Source of the DNA: Cunninghamia lanceolata
Taxonomy: Eukaryota; Streptophyta; Pinopsida; Cupressales; Cupressaceae
DNA length: 64,000 nucleotides
NCBI GenBank assembly: GCA_027924645.1
Contig: BSBN01000242.1
Coordinates: forward strand, 1,302,001-1,366,000
Reading direction: 5' to 3'
Shown: positions 33,523 through 44,892 of the stretch, piece after piece
Layout of the letters: each line of letters starts with the position of its first letter
Position numbering within the stretch: position 1 is the first letter of the stretch
Program-made: the position numbers and the translations under genes
Notes under the pieces: generated by a model
What the model saw: the letters and a program-made list of their open reading frames with translations, nothing else
Databases searched by the model: none
What the model was told of the DNA's origin: nothing

Positions 33523-34836
33523 GGCTTCATTTATTGTCTTAGGTTCAATCTTTGAAATCAGACAACATTCATCTGAATTTTGAGCAATTTTCCTTCTAGT
33601 TTGTACACCTTGGCTTTTGTCACCTATGATCTGATCTTTAGAGTGGTTCAATCTTACATACCTTGGAACTTTGGGAGTTTCTTGCACTTCTATTTCTTGA
33701 TCAGGCTCATTCAAACCTGTCTCTTCTTCCTGATTTACTGGATCAGTCTGAATCTGACTTTCAGGAGAGAATTGAGCTCCTTGAATTAGAACACCATCTT
33801 GATCATCTTCATCATACTCATAAAACCTTGAGGGTTTCTCTATTCCCTCATCAACCTTCACATTTGTGCTTTCTATCATTTTTCTTAGTCTCTTGTTATA
33901 ACACCAGTATGCTTTGCTTTGAGTGGAGTAACCCAAGAAAATTCCTTCATCACTTCTAGCATCAAACTTTCCTAGATCTTCATCTCTTTTAATGTAACAT
34001 TTGCTACCAAATACTCTGAAATTTCTCACAGTAGGAGTGATGCCAAACCAGAGTTCATAAGGAGTCTTACCGGTATTGCTTCTGATTTGAACTCGATTGA
34101 GAGTGTAGACTGCAGTACTGACAGCTTCTCTCCAAAACATCTGGGGAACATTTGCTTCCATCATCATTGTCCTGGATGGTCCAGTTCTTTCTCTCAACTA
34201 CTCCATTCTGCTGTGGAGTCCTAGGAGCAGATAACTATCTCTTTATACCATGCTTCTCACAAAAATCTATGAATTCACCACCTCTATCAGACCTCAGACA
34301 TTTCAGTTTTAATCTGGTTTGATTCTCTACCATAGCCTTGAAGATTTTGAACTTTTCACAAGCTTTTGATTTCTCTTTCAGAAAGGTAACCCACATCATC
34401 CAGGAATGGTCATCAATTAGTAACATGAAATATCTATCACCTTGCATACTCTTGATTCTTGTCGGACCACATAGATCAGTATTAACTAATTCCAATAATC
34501 CGGTAGAGGACTGATCCTTGCTTTTGAATGAGACTCTGCTCTATTTACCTAGCTGACATTCTTTGCACAAACTATTTGTAGGTTTTACCAACTTTGGAAG
34601 ATCTCTTACAACCTGAGTATTGCTTATCTTGATGATGTTATCAAAATTTACATGACACATCCTTCTATGCCATAACCAACTCTGATCAACTTGAACAAAC
34701 AAACAACTTTTATTAGTACCAACTAGATGGAAGATATTACCTTTTGTTTGAGTACCGGATGCAATCTTAGTTCCGGAGCTTTCAAAGATCCTGCATCTTC
34801 CATTCTTGAACCGAGATCATAGCCTTTGTCCACCAA
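33523..34836 (-). pseudogene. Integrase region of element E
   Basis: Begins with a GAG-pre-integrase part (LWHRRMCHVNFDNI near 34650, LCKECQLGK near 34550). The core follows with LVNTDLCGP, LLIDDHSWMMW, CLRSDRGGEF and PQQNGVVER, giving the D, D, E catalytic set, then [18 protein letters not shown]. Stops are TAG at 34541 and 34235, both at expected Gln positions. Frameshifts lie near 34805 and 34185, so the region uses two frames. Confidence 0.85.
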
Positions 34837-36144
34837 CTATCCAACGCTGAGAAGATTGTGCTTCAATCCTTCAACATATAGTACATTACCGGTTTTGTTC
34901 TTTCCATCAAAAGAGATAGTTCCCCTACCTCTGATTCTACCAGCAGAATTATCACCAAACTTTACCATTCCTCCTTCATACCTTTCTAAATCTAAGAACT
35001 TGTTCTTGTCCCCTGTCATGTGGTGAGAGCATCCATTGTCAATAACCCAATCATCCTTTTCTTCAAATTGGGCAGCCAAAGCTCTTTCTACAACCTTATA
35101 ATTGATAGATTCAGAGGATATTAGATCTTCTTCCTTGATGGCAATAAACACCCATTCATTTCTGCATTTGTCTCCTATCTTTGATTCATCATCTGTTACT
35201 CCTTCATTATCAGCTTCTTCATGAACATAATAACAATTCGTTTGGAACCTTTGTCTGTTAGAATTTGACCTTGTAGATCTTTCCGGACATCTTGAGGCAA
35301 AATGACTAATCTCATTGCAGTTGAAGCACTTAAAGGGTAATTTTCCTTCATACTTACCGGATCCTCTTGGTAGTCTTTTTGCAATGAGGGCTTCAGGTTG
35401 AGCTGTTTCTACTTCTTCTTCTTCCATGTCTCTTCTTGCTTGATCATACCATGATAGCTTCCTTGAAGAGTTTTCTCTCGGATCAAATCTTTGTTTGCCT
35501 TTCACAGAGGCACTGACTTTGAATGCAGATTCAGTCTTGGGGGGATCATCTCCAAACTCGGTCATTTCAAATACAGCCAGTTTGCCAGCCAATTGGTCTC
35601 TTGTGATAGTTGTATGGGCTCTAAATTCATCAATGGCAGCAACCTTGATTTTGTAGGCAGCAGGAAGGGATCTGAGAATTTTGCCAACAATCTCATTTTC
35701 ATCCAAAACTCCACCAACATTCCTGATTCCACACACCAGCTCATATACTCTTGGCATAAAGGTAGTAATATTTTCATCATCTCTCATCTTCAATCTTTCA
35801 AATTTCCCTTTGAGACTCTGCAACCTTGCACTCTTAACATACTCATCTCCTTCATGCAGAAGTTCCAGTTTAATCCAGATCTCATAAGCAGTTGGTAGGT
35901 CAATAACATTTGAGAGCTCTGAGTTAGTTAATGCGCTTAGAAGAGCCTCTTTGGTACGCAGATTATTTTCAGAATCTGTGATTTCATTTAGAGTTGTCAA
36001 ACCACCCTGTGGAGGTACATATGCTTTTGTGACCATGGACAAGTATGCTTTTCCCATACACTCCAAGTGACATTTCATGCGACCTTTCCAAAGAGAGAAG
36101 TTGGTTCCATCAAACTTCAGACTATTCTTCTTGTATGATGACAT
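34837..36144 (-). pseudogene. Gag-protease region of element E
   Basis: Open from ATG at 36142-36144 (MSSYKKNSLKFDGTNFSLWK) to TAG at 34837-34839. The copia gag domain is followed by a zinc knuckle CFNCNEISHFASRC (CX2CX4HX4C) and the protease start WVIDNGCSHHMTGD. The family active site is D-S/T-G; here it is DNG, a change expected to harm the protease and explained by G-to-A. The TAG replaces the Gln of the usual LLSVGQL. The upstream TTG in the same frame is not a needed start. Confidence 0.9.
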
Positions 36145-36185
36145 CTTGGATCTCCTCAAGCGGTTAAGCTTTTTTTAGAGGAACT

Positions 36186-36199
36186 TGGCTCTGATACCA
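36186..36199 (-). other. Primer binding site of element E (initiator Met tRNA)
   Basis: Minus-strand TTGGTATCAGAGCC sits two bases from the 5' LTR, the standard plant copia site. Confidence 0.95.
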
Positions 36200-36201
36200 A
36201 T

Positions 36202-37449
36202 TGTTAGATCTAGGCCACACAACTTAGAGGGGGGGTGAATCAGTTGTACAAAACTTGCTCTATTTCAAACACTTAAATCCTCTTTGTTATTTAATAGCAT
36301 ATCAATTAATCACTCATGAAAGCATAAAGCATAAACACCAGAGTAGATATACATCAACACATGAGACAACAAGATTTTGATGTGGAAAATTCGGTCAAGG
36401 GAAAAACCACGGGGTGATTAACCCAAGGATTATTCTCTGTTAGAAGAATAAGAAAAATAGATGGCACATGCCAATTAGGGCTCACTGCCTGAGCACACTG
36501 CTCACAAGAGGCACACTTCCTACAAGAGACACACTGTCTACAAAGTAACAAGTATTACAAACTTGAATTGGAGATTGACATCTTTACCATGCCTAGATCA
36601 GTTCCATTTAAGCCCAAAAACTCCTGCTCTGCCTTTCGCACTTCTCTTTGCTATACCTCACTCATCACCACAAGACCCTCTACAAAATGAATTCACAATC
36701 CCTTATTTATACAAGGCATCAACTTAGGAACAATCATCTAAGTCGGCAAACACCTACAAGATCATTTGCAAGACGTGTAATACATCCAGTCGGCTTGTCT
36801 TAGGAAGAACACCAATATCCATGGTTATTCTTCAAATGCAAACTCAAACTTCAATGTGGACTGCCAATAAGAATTATACACAATCCAAAGATCACCAAAA
36901 CCTTTCTTGAGTCATCAAGAACATCCTCACTTTATCAGCTTACTGGAATTCTTTTGTTCTTCATCCAGAACTTCAGGAACACAGTCTATCATCACTGTCA
37001 TAATGAAAAAAGTTCTTCCAAACCTCCAAACCATGAACAAGTCTAGTTGTAACTTCACACGAACTTCTTCAACACTCTCTCCAATCCGCAAAATGAGATA
37101 ATGCAATTTCAGATCTCACCGGACCAATCTGTGACACTCTGTCACCATTGAACGCCTGTCGGAACCGGTTCTACTTGAGCAATCATAACTTCTTCAGATC
37201 TTCATGCAGACCTCTAAAATCTTGCCTGGAACATCTCAAGACTCATATCTACAAACCCTTTAAACTGTATCCTCTGATCCTCAACCTATTGAGGACTTTT
37301 GCCTTCTTATCATCACTGTTCTTCACTGTTCCTGATTGAGACTAATTTCCTCGATATCCTCAGCACACAACTCATCCAATCCTTCTCATTAATGCAATAT
37401 GAGTATGTTGACATCAATTACAACACTGTTTAACCTCATACTTGCAACA
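36202..37449 (-). repeat. 5' LTR of element E (minus-strand sense)
   Basis: Partner of 30440-31689; minus-strand TATAAATAA at 36703-36711. Confidence 0.9.
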
Positions 37450-38269
37450 GATAGGCACGGTCTGCATTCTGTGTAGTAGTTATGCTTCCAAAACCCCCTG
37501 TCTTGCATCTAAAATTCAAAACAAATCCTTTCATTATTCCAACCTGTTAGTTTGTAGGAGTAGGATTAGGACCCCTGCATGTTCTCATTCATAACCAGTC
37601 TGATATGTCCAAGAAATTTTCCAAACTTGTGATCTATCATTCAAACCTTGGTTCTTGCATGAGAGTATTCTGCCTGTTATTGTAAAGCTAAATTTTATTG
37701 TCATTGGGTGAGTCAAAGTTACATCTTTAGCTATAGGGATACCCCCCTTGGTGCGACAGAACCAAAAGTGAAGGGGAGGCAGCTCACACAACCTCCTGTA
37801 TGTGTTGACTAGATCTGCTTGTGCATTGGAACTGGCAAACCCTCTGCCAATCCGGAGAGAAAAAACCAACACCTCCCAATGGCTTTCATTAGTGTTTTTC
37901 TATTTAATATTAGTGTTCTACTTGTTTTTCTCATTAAGTGAGATTTCTTTGTTTGATTACTTATCATAGTTGATGTAATTACATGTCATATAACATTACT
38001 ATATGTGATGTGTGAGGTCAAACCCATTGTTTGATATGCATTGATTAGATTTTTACAATAATTTTTTACTATCAATATTTGATGTTCTTAGACCAAGGAT
38101 CCTCATGGTGAGTCTAAACTAAAGATTCCTCATCATTTCAATATGTAATTGGCATCTTCCTATTTTATTTAAGTTTTCAAAAATCATTGTCCATATTTTA
38201 TTAGCACTTCTTCTACAAGTACATTTGGGAATCTTATCACTCATTGGTTTTAGAATGTTCTCATCAATT

Positions 38270-38779
38270 TCAATTAAAAACTTTAGGTTTTTTTACACAA
38301 AATTTAAGCAGTGTCCTCAATGGTAAACTTGATTCATTACACGAATTTTGTTCATTACACAAATTTTGTTCATCTTCATAATTTGGTAAATTTTGTGTGT
38401 TTTCAATAGGTTGATCAATTAAATTTATATTTGAAATTACATCATCATTGAATGTTTCATTATTTATTGATTCGGTCAATGTTTAAGGATTTACTACAAT
38501 ATCAAATTAAGATAGAAAATATAATCTACCTTAAACTCTGGGGTTCAATTTATTAAGTGCACACAATTTTTGCATTCGTTTCCTTTGTTTCTCCATATTC
38601 TTCTCTTTTATGGCTCCAATGGATGATTTGGGAGATAATCAAATTGGAAAAGATGGTATATCTTCAACTTCATAGTTCAGTTTCTTATTTTCACAAAGTT
38701 GACTCATCCATTCTCTTTTCTTCGCATTCTCAGCTTCACATTCCTTTGGTGTTTGCATTTTCACTCATTTCCTTGGCAT
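38270..38779 (-). pseudogene. Weak degenerate ORF, unknown
   Basis: From ATG at 38777-38779 the minus strand reads a Lys/Glu-rich start (VKMQTPKECEAENAKKREWM) with stops, then after a gap an acidic Asn/Glu-rich stretch to 38270. Composition is protein-like but no family is recognised. It could be the first part of a lost transposase or chance. Confidence 0.2.
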
Positions 38780-39612
38780 GATGCTAAATTCTATATCAAT
38801 CTAAGATAATTTGTCAAAATAATGAAAATGATGATTGATAATTTATCAAATTCAAATGTCAATGCAAGACAAAAAAAAAAGTTAATTAATTTTTTAAAAT
38901 AATGATTTAAGTTCCTTAGAATACGAAAAGAATAATTGATAATATCAAATTCAAATAAAAAACATGCAATTAGACTCTTCTATGTCAATACAAGATAAAA
39001 ATCAACTAGTTTAGTCAAACAATTATTGTAACTCCTTAAAATAATGAACTCTAATTGTATGTCGCAAAATATATAGAGCACATGGAAAATAGAGCATGTG
39101 GATCATAAATCATTGATTCCTCCTTTTTGCAAATCGTTGAACTATTTTTCTAGGTAAATCAAAACGTGTGTGCATTAAAACACACATAATGCGTATGTGT
39201 TTTATAATGATTCTATGACACATATGCGCATTATAACACATATGTGTTATATATTTCTTTGGGAAATTCCACACCTTAAGGTTGGATTTGCCTTAGACAT
39301 CCAACCTAAAGGGTTGGGCCTACATGTAACATGCTCAAATACATGTTGTATAAACATACAAAAACAAGCAAATGTTGAGTGTGATCACCATTAGGTTTGC
39401 ACATTTCTAGATATTATTCTAAAAAATATCCACAGTGATGTCAAGCTCTCTATTACCTTTCTAACCATGTAATTTTTTCTAAAATTTGAATACATTAAGA
39501 TTTTCATGTTCAATTTCTTTTGCTAGTGTCTTCATTTTTTGTTGAAAACCTATATATAGGTTTTTTGGTGTCATTTTTGAAATAAATTACATTTTTACAT
39601 TATAGACTCCAT

Positions 39613-39615
<3 letters not shown>

Positions 39616-39662
<47 letters not shown>
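39616..39662. repeat. (CA)n(TA)n microsatellite
   Basis: About 18 CA units followed by four or five TA units. Confidence 0.95.
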
Positions 39663-39663
<1 letters not shown>

Positions 39664-40149
39664 TCAATTAGTTTTCTTAAAATTAAGGGGAGGCATGCTC
39701 AATTTTTTCATTTTTCAAGATGTGTCCACTTTTAAAAATTAGTAAAAAGTCATATTTATTGAAAATTTTAAAAACATCAAGCATTTAAAATACGTGATGT
39801 TAGCTAACTTTCCACTAAAGGGATTTTTGAAATACTTAAAAAAGTTAACATTTTAAGGGGAGCACACTTGACACTATGTTATATTTCTCTGATAAAAATA
39901 GGACCACTTTGTGTGCTCCCCCTATTTGACCCTATTAATCTCCACCATTTTAAAAAAAATAGTAGTTTAGAAACTAGATTATGATCACTACTAATCTTGT
40001 TCTTGGCACATCTTCAAGTTTTGAGCATGGGTATCTTGAATTTCTCATCTAACATTAATTTTTATTGTTTTCAAGAAAAAAGTGGCCACTTTTGACCCCC
40101 TTTTGGCCCCCCATTTCCATGCACATACTCCACACACTAAACAAATAGG

Positions 40150-40654
40150 CCAATCCCAAAACTAGAAATCACACATGGTTTCTAAAACCATGAGAAAATA
40201 CTATGGGCAAAATGTGGTGCCCAAATCCCAAGCTCGAATTTAAACACCACTATCATGATGGGTTAACATTCCCAACATGGAATGTAACTCCCTATGTCAT
40301 AACACCCACCAAAATAGGGTGTTCCATTTTGGACTTATTCCTCCTTTAGCAAGATGCTCTTATGCATCATAAGTTGGTCAAAAGCACCAATGACTTTCCT
40401 AGTCCACTTTGTAAGTCCCTCTTACATGATGTTATGTCATAGAATCTCTTATGTATGTTACAACGTAATAGATGCTCTTACACATATTACATGGCATGGA
40501 TACTCTTAAAACATGTCATATTACATATTACATGTTGTAAAGAAATGCCACGTCAAGTGGGACACCCATTTTACATGTGGGCATATTAATATATAAATTA
40601 ATTAATAAATATGACCATTAGGAATTGCAAGGTGTATGACACTAATTCCCAACA
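40150..40654 (-). repeat. LTR remnant F (copia, related to element C)
   Basis: Minus-strand TGTTGGGAATTAGTGTCATA starts at 40654, matching the start of the C 3' LTR (TGTTGGGAATTAAGGTGTC). A GTGGGACACCC and ACATGTAATATGTAA-rich body follows. It aligns closely with 61440-61915. The distal end is not fixed. Confidence 0.65.
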
Positions 40655-41045
40655 TTCTCCCAATTGTTGTACCGATTAAACTCCTCTATGCTCACAAGCA
40701 TCATCGAAGCATCTATAATATGCATCAAGGTGTCCATCATCTTGACCAAAACTCTTTCATCCTCCATCATGTCATGAACAAAGCACTACCATGCTTCATC
40801 CACACATGAAAGATAAGATTCTCAACTAAGTGATGACAAAGTGACAATAAAATCACCATTGTATCCTACTTCAACCTGATAACTAAACACAATCATTGAA
40901 GCTAAATATCTCAAAAAATAGACTTGAGTAGCTTACATTTACTCTATCTTTATAGTTGAAACAATGGCCATGGCTTATCACTCACTCATCCAGCTAATTA
41001 GACCATTAAATATGGTAAACACATACTCATGGTATGAAGAGAAAA
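40655..41045 (-). pseudogene. RNase H remnant of copia F
   Basis: Minus strand shows YVFTLFNGLISWMSE (about 41005), then scattered pieces ending MEDERVLVKMMDTLM and EEFNRYNN, parallel to the C-terminal part of element C. The purine tract TTGGGAGAA abuts the LTR at 40654. Many stops; a dead 3' end fragment. Confidence 0.65.
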
Positions 41046-41389
41046 GAAGCCCAATAAACTTGTACAATAGAAGAGGTACAAACAAAATCTTAAACAATAA
41101 TAGAATGAAAGAAATATAAAGCACATGGTACAAAATATTTTACCTATGAAAATTGTTTTGGATAAAAAAACCAACACAGTTGTTGGAGCCCAAATTTACC
41201 ATTTCCAAAATGCTAAATTCTACCCTAGAAAACCCAGAGAATTTCTTCCATTTCCATCAATTTCCCAAGTTTCACCTTTAAATCCAAAAACCCATCTTTT
41301 ATATCCGATCAGAGATTATTTTTGATGGGTTCCCATCAAAATCCTTTTGATCTTTTTCCCCTCTTGTTCATTTTCTTGCCTTAGATAAA
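41046..41389. other. Spacer, no gene seen
   Basis: Short plus-strand ORF at 41125 has no recognised family. Confidence 0.5.
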
Positions 41390-43130
41390 TTTTGCTCTTT
41401 TGCCTTTTTGTCGACAAATTAGCAAATTGTCGAACTTGAGAACTTGCTTGCAAGTTCAATTTTTTGTCAATTCACCGACAATGGTATTTATCCATAAAGA
41501 GAAAACTAATGGTGAGGGGTGGCATGTGGTTCATCAGCGGTAAAATGAAGTCAATGGCACCTTTATCGGTGATGTTTCAAGTTCGCGAACTCAGAGGTTC
41601 GCCAATGGCTAAGTTCATCGATGGTGAAGTTCATTGACAGAAGGAGAATGCTACCGCGACGTAAGTTGAAAAAGTTCCAAGGCACAGAAAGGAAGTTGAA
41701 GACAAAGAAAAGCTTTTTTTGGCGAAGTTGGAGGTTCACGAACCTCCAAGTTCATCAATGAGAGGTTCAACCAATGGAAGATTCACCAATAGAAGACAAA
41801 ACAAAGAGAAGGTCACAGTGGAAAAGCAATAAGGAAAGAAAGAGTTAAGTGTTTGTCGATAAATCGGTTAGTTTGAGAACTGTCGCTTTTGCCGAAAAGG
41901 TTCTTAAGTTCGGTGTTTCACCTATTTGCTGATAAGGGCAACAAAGAGGCTGCAGCGAGGGAGGAAAAGAACAAAGAAAAGAAGAGGTTCAGCAAAGTTC
42001 ATTTTTTGCCAACACAGGAAAATGGCACAGTCAAGAAAAGTAAAGGGAAGGCTTCGTCGACAAAGTTGGAGGTTTGTGAACCTCCAAGTTCGTCGATTGA
42101 TGGTTCGACCGACGGGGAATTTGTTGACAAGGGGGGAAAGTGGTGAAAAGGTGCCAAGTTCAGAGGGGTGCATTTTTGCTGATAAAGCAAACAAGAGAGA
42201 CCGAAATGAGAGTTCGACAAAACTCATTTTTGCCAACAAGAAAGAAAGTGAGAAATGGTTAAGGTGGGGGGGTTTTATCGGGGAATCAACAAAATCCATA
42301 ACTTTGTATAAGTTCACCTTTTTAGAATTTTGCCGATAGGTCGATAAAGAGGGAAGACAGATGTAAAGAAGAGGTTTAGCAAAATGAGGAATCACCGATA
42401 AAGTGGGATTGGTTCAGGAATGTTGATTTTTGCCGACTAAGGGCTTGGAAAGCCTTAGTTCGTAAAATTTGCATTTTGCCAACAAGGGAAAAAAGAAGAG
42501 TTCGGAAAAAGTGAGTTTTGTCGATAAAGGCGAAAATGGAGCCAAGGGAGGCAGGTTCGGAAAGGCCAACTTTGACCGACTAAGTAGTGGCAAAGGGAAA
42601 AATGAAGTTCGACACAGTAGGTTTTTGTCGATAAAGGGCACAGAAATGATAGTTCGGCCAAGTGGGATTTTGCCGATAAGTAGAAAGGTCGCTAAAAGGA
42701 AGGTTCGGCAAAAGAGAGATTTGTTGATAAAGGCAAAGTGGATGTGGTTCAAACATGATAAACTTTGCCGACTAAGGAGAGTTCGGCAAATAGCAAATTT
42801 GTTGATAAAGGGGGAAAATAACAAGTTCTGAAATGTCAAAAGTTGTCGATAAGGGAGATAAAGATAGAGTTCAGAGATAAAGATAGAGTTTGGCAAATTA
42901 AAAATTTGTCAATACATAGAAATAGGGAGGAAGAGGGCACAGTTTGAAAAAATGAAGACTTGCCGATAAGGGGAAAAGCTGCTTAGTTTGGTATAATCAC
43001 ATTTTTTGACTAATGCGTGAAATAAGGAGAAAATGCAATCGATGAGCAAAAGAAGAAATGTGTCGATGGAGCAAGTAGAGGCGAGTTTCTGCTGGAAGAC
43101 TTTTGCCGATAAGGAAAAATTGAAATGTAG
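41390..43130. repeat. Degenerate minisatellite, about 50-60-bp unit, 1.7 kb long
   Basis: Dozens of alternating words such as GTTCGGCAAA (or AAGTTC-A/G-CCAA) and TTTGCCGATAAGG / TTTGTTGATAAAGG recur every 50-60 bp throughout. The minus-strand ORFs at 41922-42395 and 42414-42896 repeat a unit like FINKxxFCRT and are translations of the array. No flanking duplications fixed. Confidence 0.7.
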
Positions 43131-43650
43131 AATTAGATGTAAAGCATGGATTTGTAAAGTATAAAGGTTTTAAATTGTAAAGTGCTGTAAAAGCTTTACA
43201 AACACTGTGGACGGTCTCTTATTTAAAAATGCCCTTCTTCCCCCTTAACCACCATGAATGAAAAATTGCTAATGTCACGCTAGTGGCTGGAACAGTGTAT
43301 GCGCAGGTACCAAATTTAATATGATGATGGTGTGTTCCAGTATTTGATATCTTCTGCAAGTACCCCAAGGACATATATCAATATGCAGGGCATGGGCTTC
43401 CCTTTGTTCCGTTGGTTTTCTGACATGGCCATGCACCTCATTTGTTGCAGCGTTGTTGCTTGTTGACTGGGATTTCAAACATCCTGGAGCTACACTATTA
43501 CTATATATACATGCTTGAAAGACATTCTCAGGGTTGGTGTCTGAGCCAATTGTCTGGTCTGGGATTGCTTAAGGAGTTTCTCCGGCATCAACACACGATC
43601 TGTTTGGTTTGTTAGTGAAGGGATTTATTCAGCATAGACTAGGAAGATTA
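43131..43650. other. Spacer left of element C, no gene seen
   Basis: Contains a short palindrome TGTAAAGC near 43190. TGTAA at 43651-43655 is the left target duplication of C. Confidence 0.5.
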
Positions 43651-43655
43651 TGTAA

Positions 43656-44775
43656 TGTTAGGAATTAAGGTGTCTGAACCTTGGTAATTCCTTGCATTAT
43701 TTATGATTGTATTGATTTATTCATTGCCTATGTTGTAAATTAATTGTAAATTCCATATTGTCATTTTGTGGGATGTGGCATGGTGATGTGTCATCCTACA
43801 TGGAAGATGACAACTTGTAATTTTGTCCTCACATGAGGAGATAGGCATCCCACTTTGTGGTAGGAGTATTTTGCCATGTGTCGGCATCTTGGATGTTGTG
43901 TAAGGGAATGTTGACCGAAACGGTTATGACGGATTCCTATGACGAAGTTATGACATTTAAGAGTCAGAAATAGAAGCTTGTAAGACAGATGAAGACATGT
44001 GTCATGAAGCATCTTTGAAGAAGGCATCTTTGGGCACGCCAAGGTGGACTATGACATGTTGTAAGAGAATATGTTATTTATAGCCTGTGTATGATAGATT
44101 CTCTTACAACTGTAAGTTGTAGTTGCTATGACAGATTCTATGACGGTCGTAAGAGTAGTAAGAGCATCTATCATAGCCCATTTTGGAAATAGGCAACCTC
44201 TTTGGGATGGGAGCTGTGGACAAGTGTCAGGAACATTCTATAACGTTGACCAAGTGTCCATAGGTGTGGGTTTTGGGCCATGAGGCCAAGTTGGACACCC
44301 ATTCCAAGATAGAGCCAATTTTACTGTGTATATTCTATATAAACAGGTGCTTGGAGGAGGAGATGTAGTATGTGATTGACAAGTACTGTTATGGGTCATG
44401 TGTTTGACTCAAAAACTACACAGTTAAACCCTGAAATAAAATATCATAAGTACTGTTATGCTGTTGAATTGACTCCAGACACGAGTGTCGAAGACTATTG
44501 AAGCTTGCATTGCAAGTGTATTGTAAACAACATTCAGTTTTGATAATACATTGTGCAGGTTTCTGAGTGTGGGGTTTTTCACCAGATAAGGGCTTTCCCC
44601 ACGATATATCTTGTCTCTCTTCTTCTGTCTTCTTTTTGGTTCTATGTGTATTGCTGCAATATCTCTGTTATATGTTTCATGTTGTTGTAATTGTAAGGAT
44701 TAAATTGAATTTGTATAGCTCTCCCCTTATTAGATTATTGTAGGAAGCGATTTCTACACACCTTGCTTCCTTTCA
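43656..44775 (+). repeat. 5' LTR of element C
   Basis: Partner of 58013-59056. TATATAAA at 44336-44343. It has about 66 bp (near 44386-44452) absent from the 3' LTR, bounded by two AAGTACTGTTATG copies. Confidence 0.9.
44336..44343 (+). promoter_or_regulatory. TATA box of element C LTR
   Basis: TATATAAA in TATTCTATATAAACAGGTGC, conserved at 58684-58691 in the 3' LTR. Confidence 0.65.
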
Positions 44776-44777
44776 GT

Positions 44778-44789
44778 TGGTATCAGAGC
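44778..44789 (+). other. Primer binding site of element C (initiator Met tRNA)
   Basis: TGGTATCAGAGC lies two bases after the 5' LTR. Confidence 0.95.
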
Positions 44790-44892
44790 TTGATCACCTT
44801 TGGTCCTAGTTGTTGGGTAGGGGTTTTTTGAGCTGATCTTAAGTTGAGTGGGAGTCTATGTAGAGTATTCTGAATCTTATTGCAGCAAGGAG

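Larger units (their letters stand above)
30440..37449 (-). mobile_element. Element E: complete Ty1/copia retrotransposon nested in B
   Basis: LTRs of 1,250 bp (30440-31689) and 1,248 bp (36202-37449) start TGTTAGATC and end CAACA. Target duplication GATAG lies at 30435-30439 and 37450-37454. Coding is on the minus strand in the copia order gag, protease, integrase, reverse transcriptase, RNase H (36144 down to 32011). The primer site is initiator-Met type and the purine tract is clear. The coding part has six in-frame TAG codons and at least two frameshifts. A sampled 140-bp LTR stretch is about 95% alike. Not autonomous today. Confidence 0.95.
18150..37871 (+). mobile_element. Element B: gag-only LTR retrotransposon carrying two nested insertions
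   Basis: The ends are TATTGGTGCC (left) and AACCAACA (right). The 3' LTR starts TGTTGGTGCC, so the left end is again a G-to-A change of terminal TG. The target duplication CCTCC lies at 18145-18149 and 37872-37876. Removing S (18531-23683) and E (30440-37449), each with one target copy, leaves LTRs of 2,516 and 2,519 bp and an internal part of 2,514 bp, about 7.55 kb in all. The inside encodes a Ty3-type gag and nothing else, so B matches the TR-GAG class of non-autonomous elements. A sampled 150-bp stretch of the two LTRs (25250-25400 against 30290-30440) is about 96% alike. Confidence 0.9.
28338..37871 (+). repeat. 3' LTR of element B, split by copia element E
   Basis: Runs 28338-30439 and resumes at 37450 (GATAG duplicated), ending CCAACA at 37871. 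Net length is 2,519 bp. TATA box at 29932-29939. Confidence 0.9.
37877..40150. other. AT-rich spacer to the right of element B
   Basis: Apart from the weak ORF at 38270-38779 and the (CA)n tract, no gene is seen. Near 39186-39245 AATGCGTATGTGT and ACACATATGCGCATT form an imperfect inverted repeat. Confidence 0.55.

Noticed and set aside
41922..42896. Two minus-strand ORFs of about 160 codons
   Set aside because: They read the 50-60-bp minisatellite; the repeated peptide follows the DNA period.
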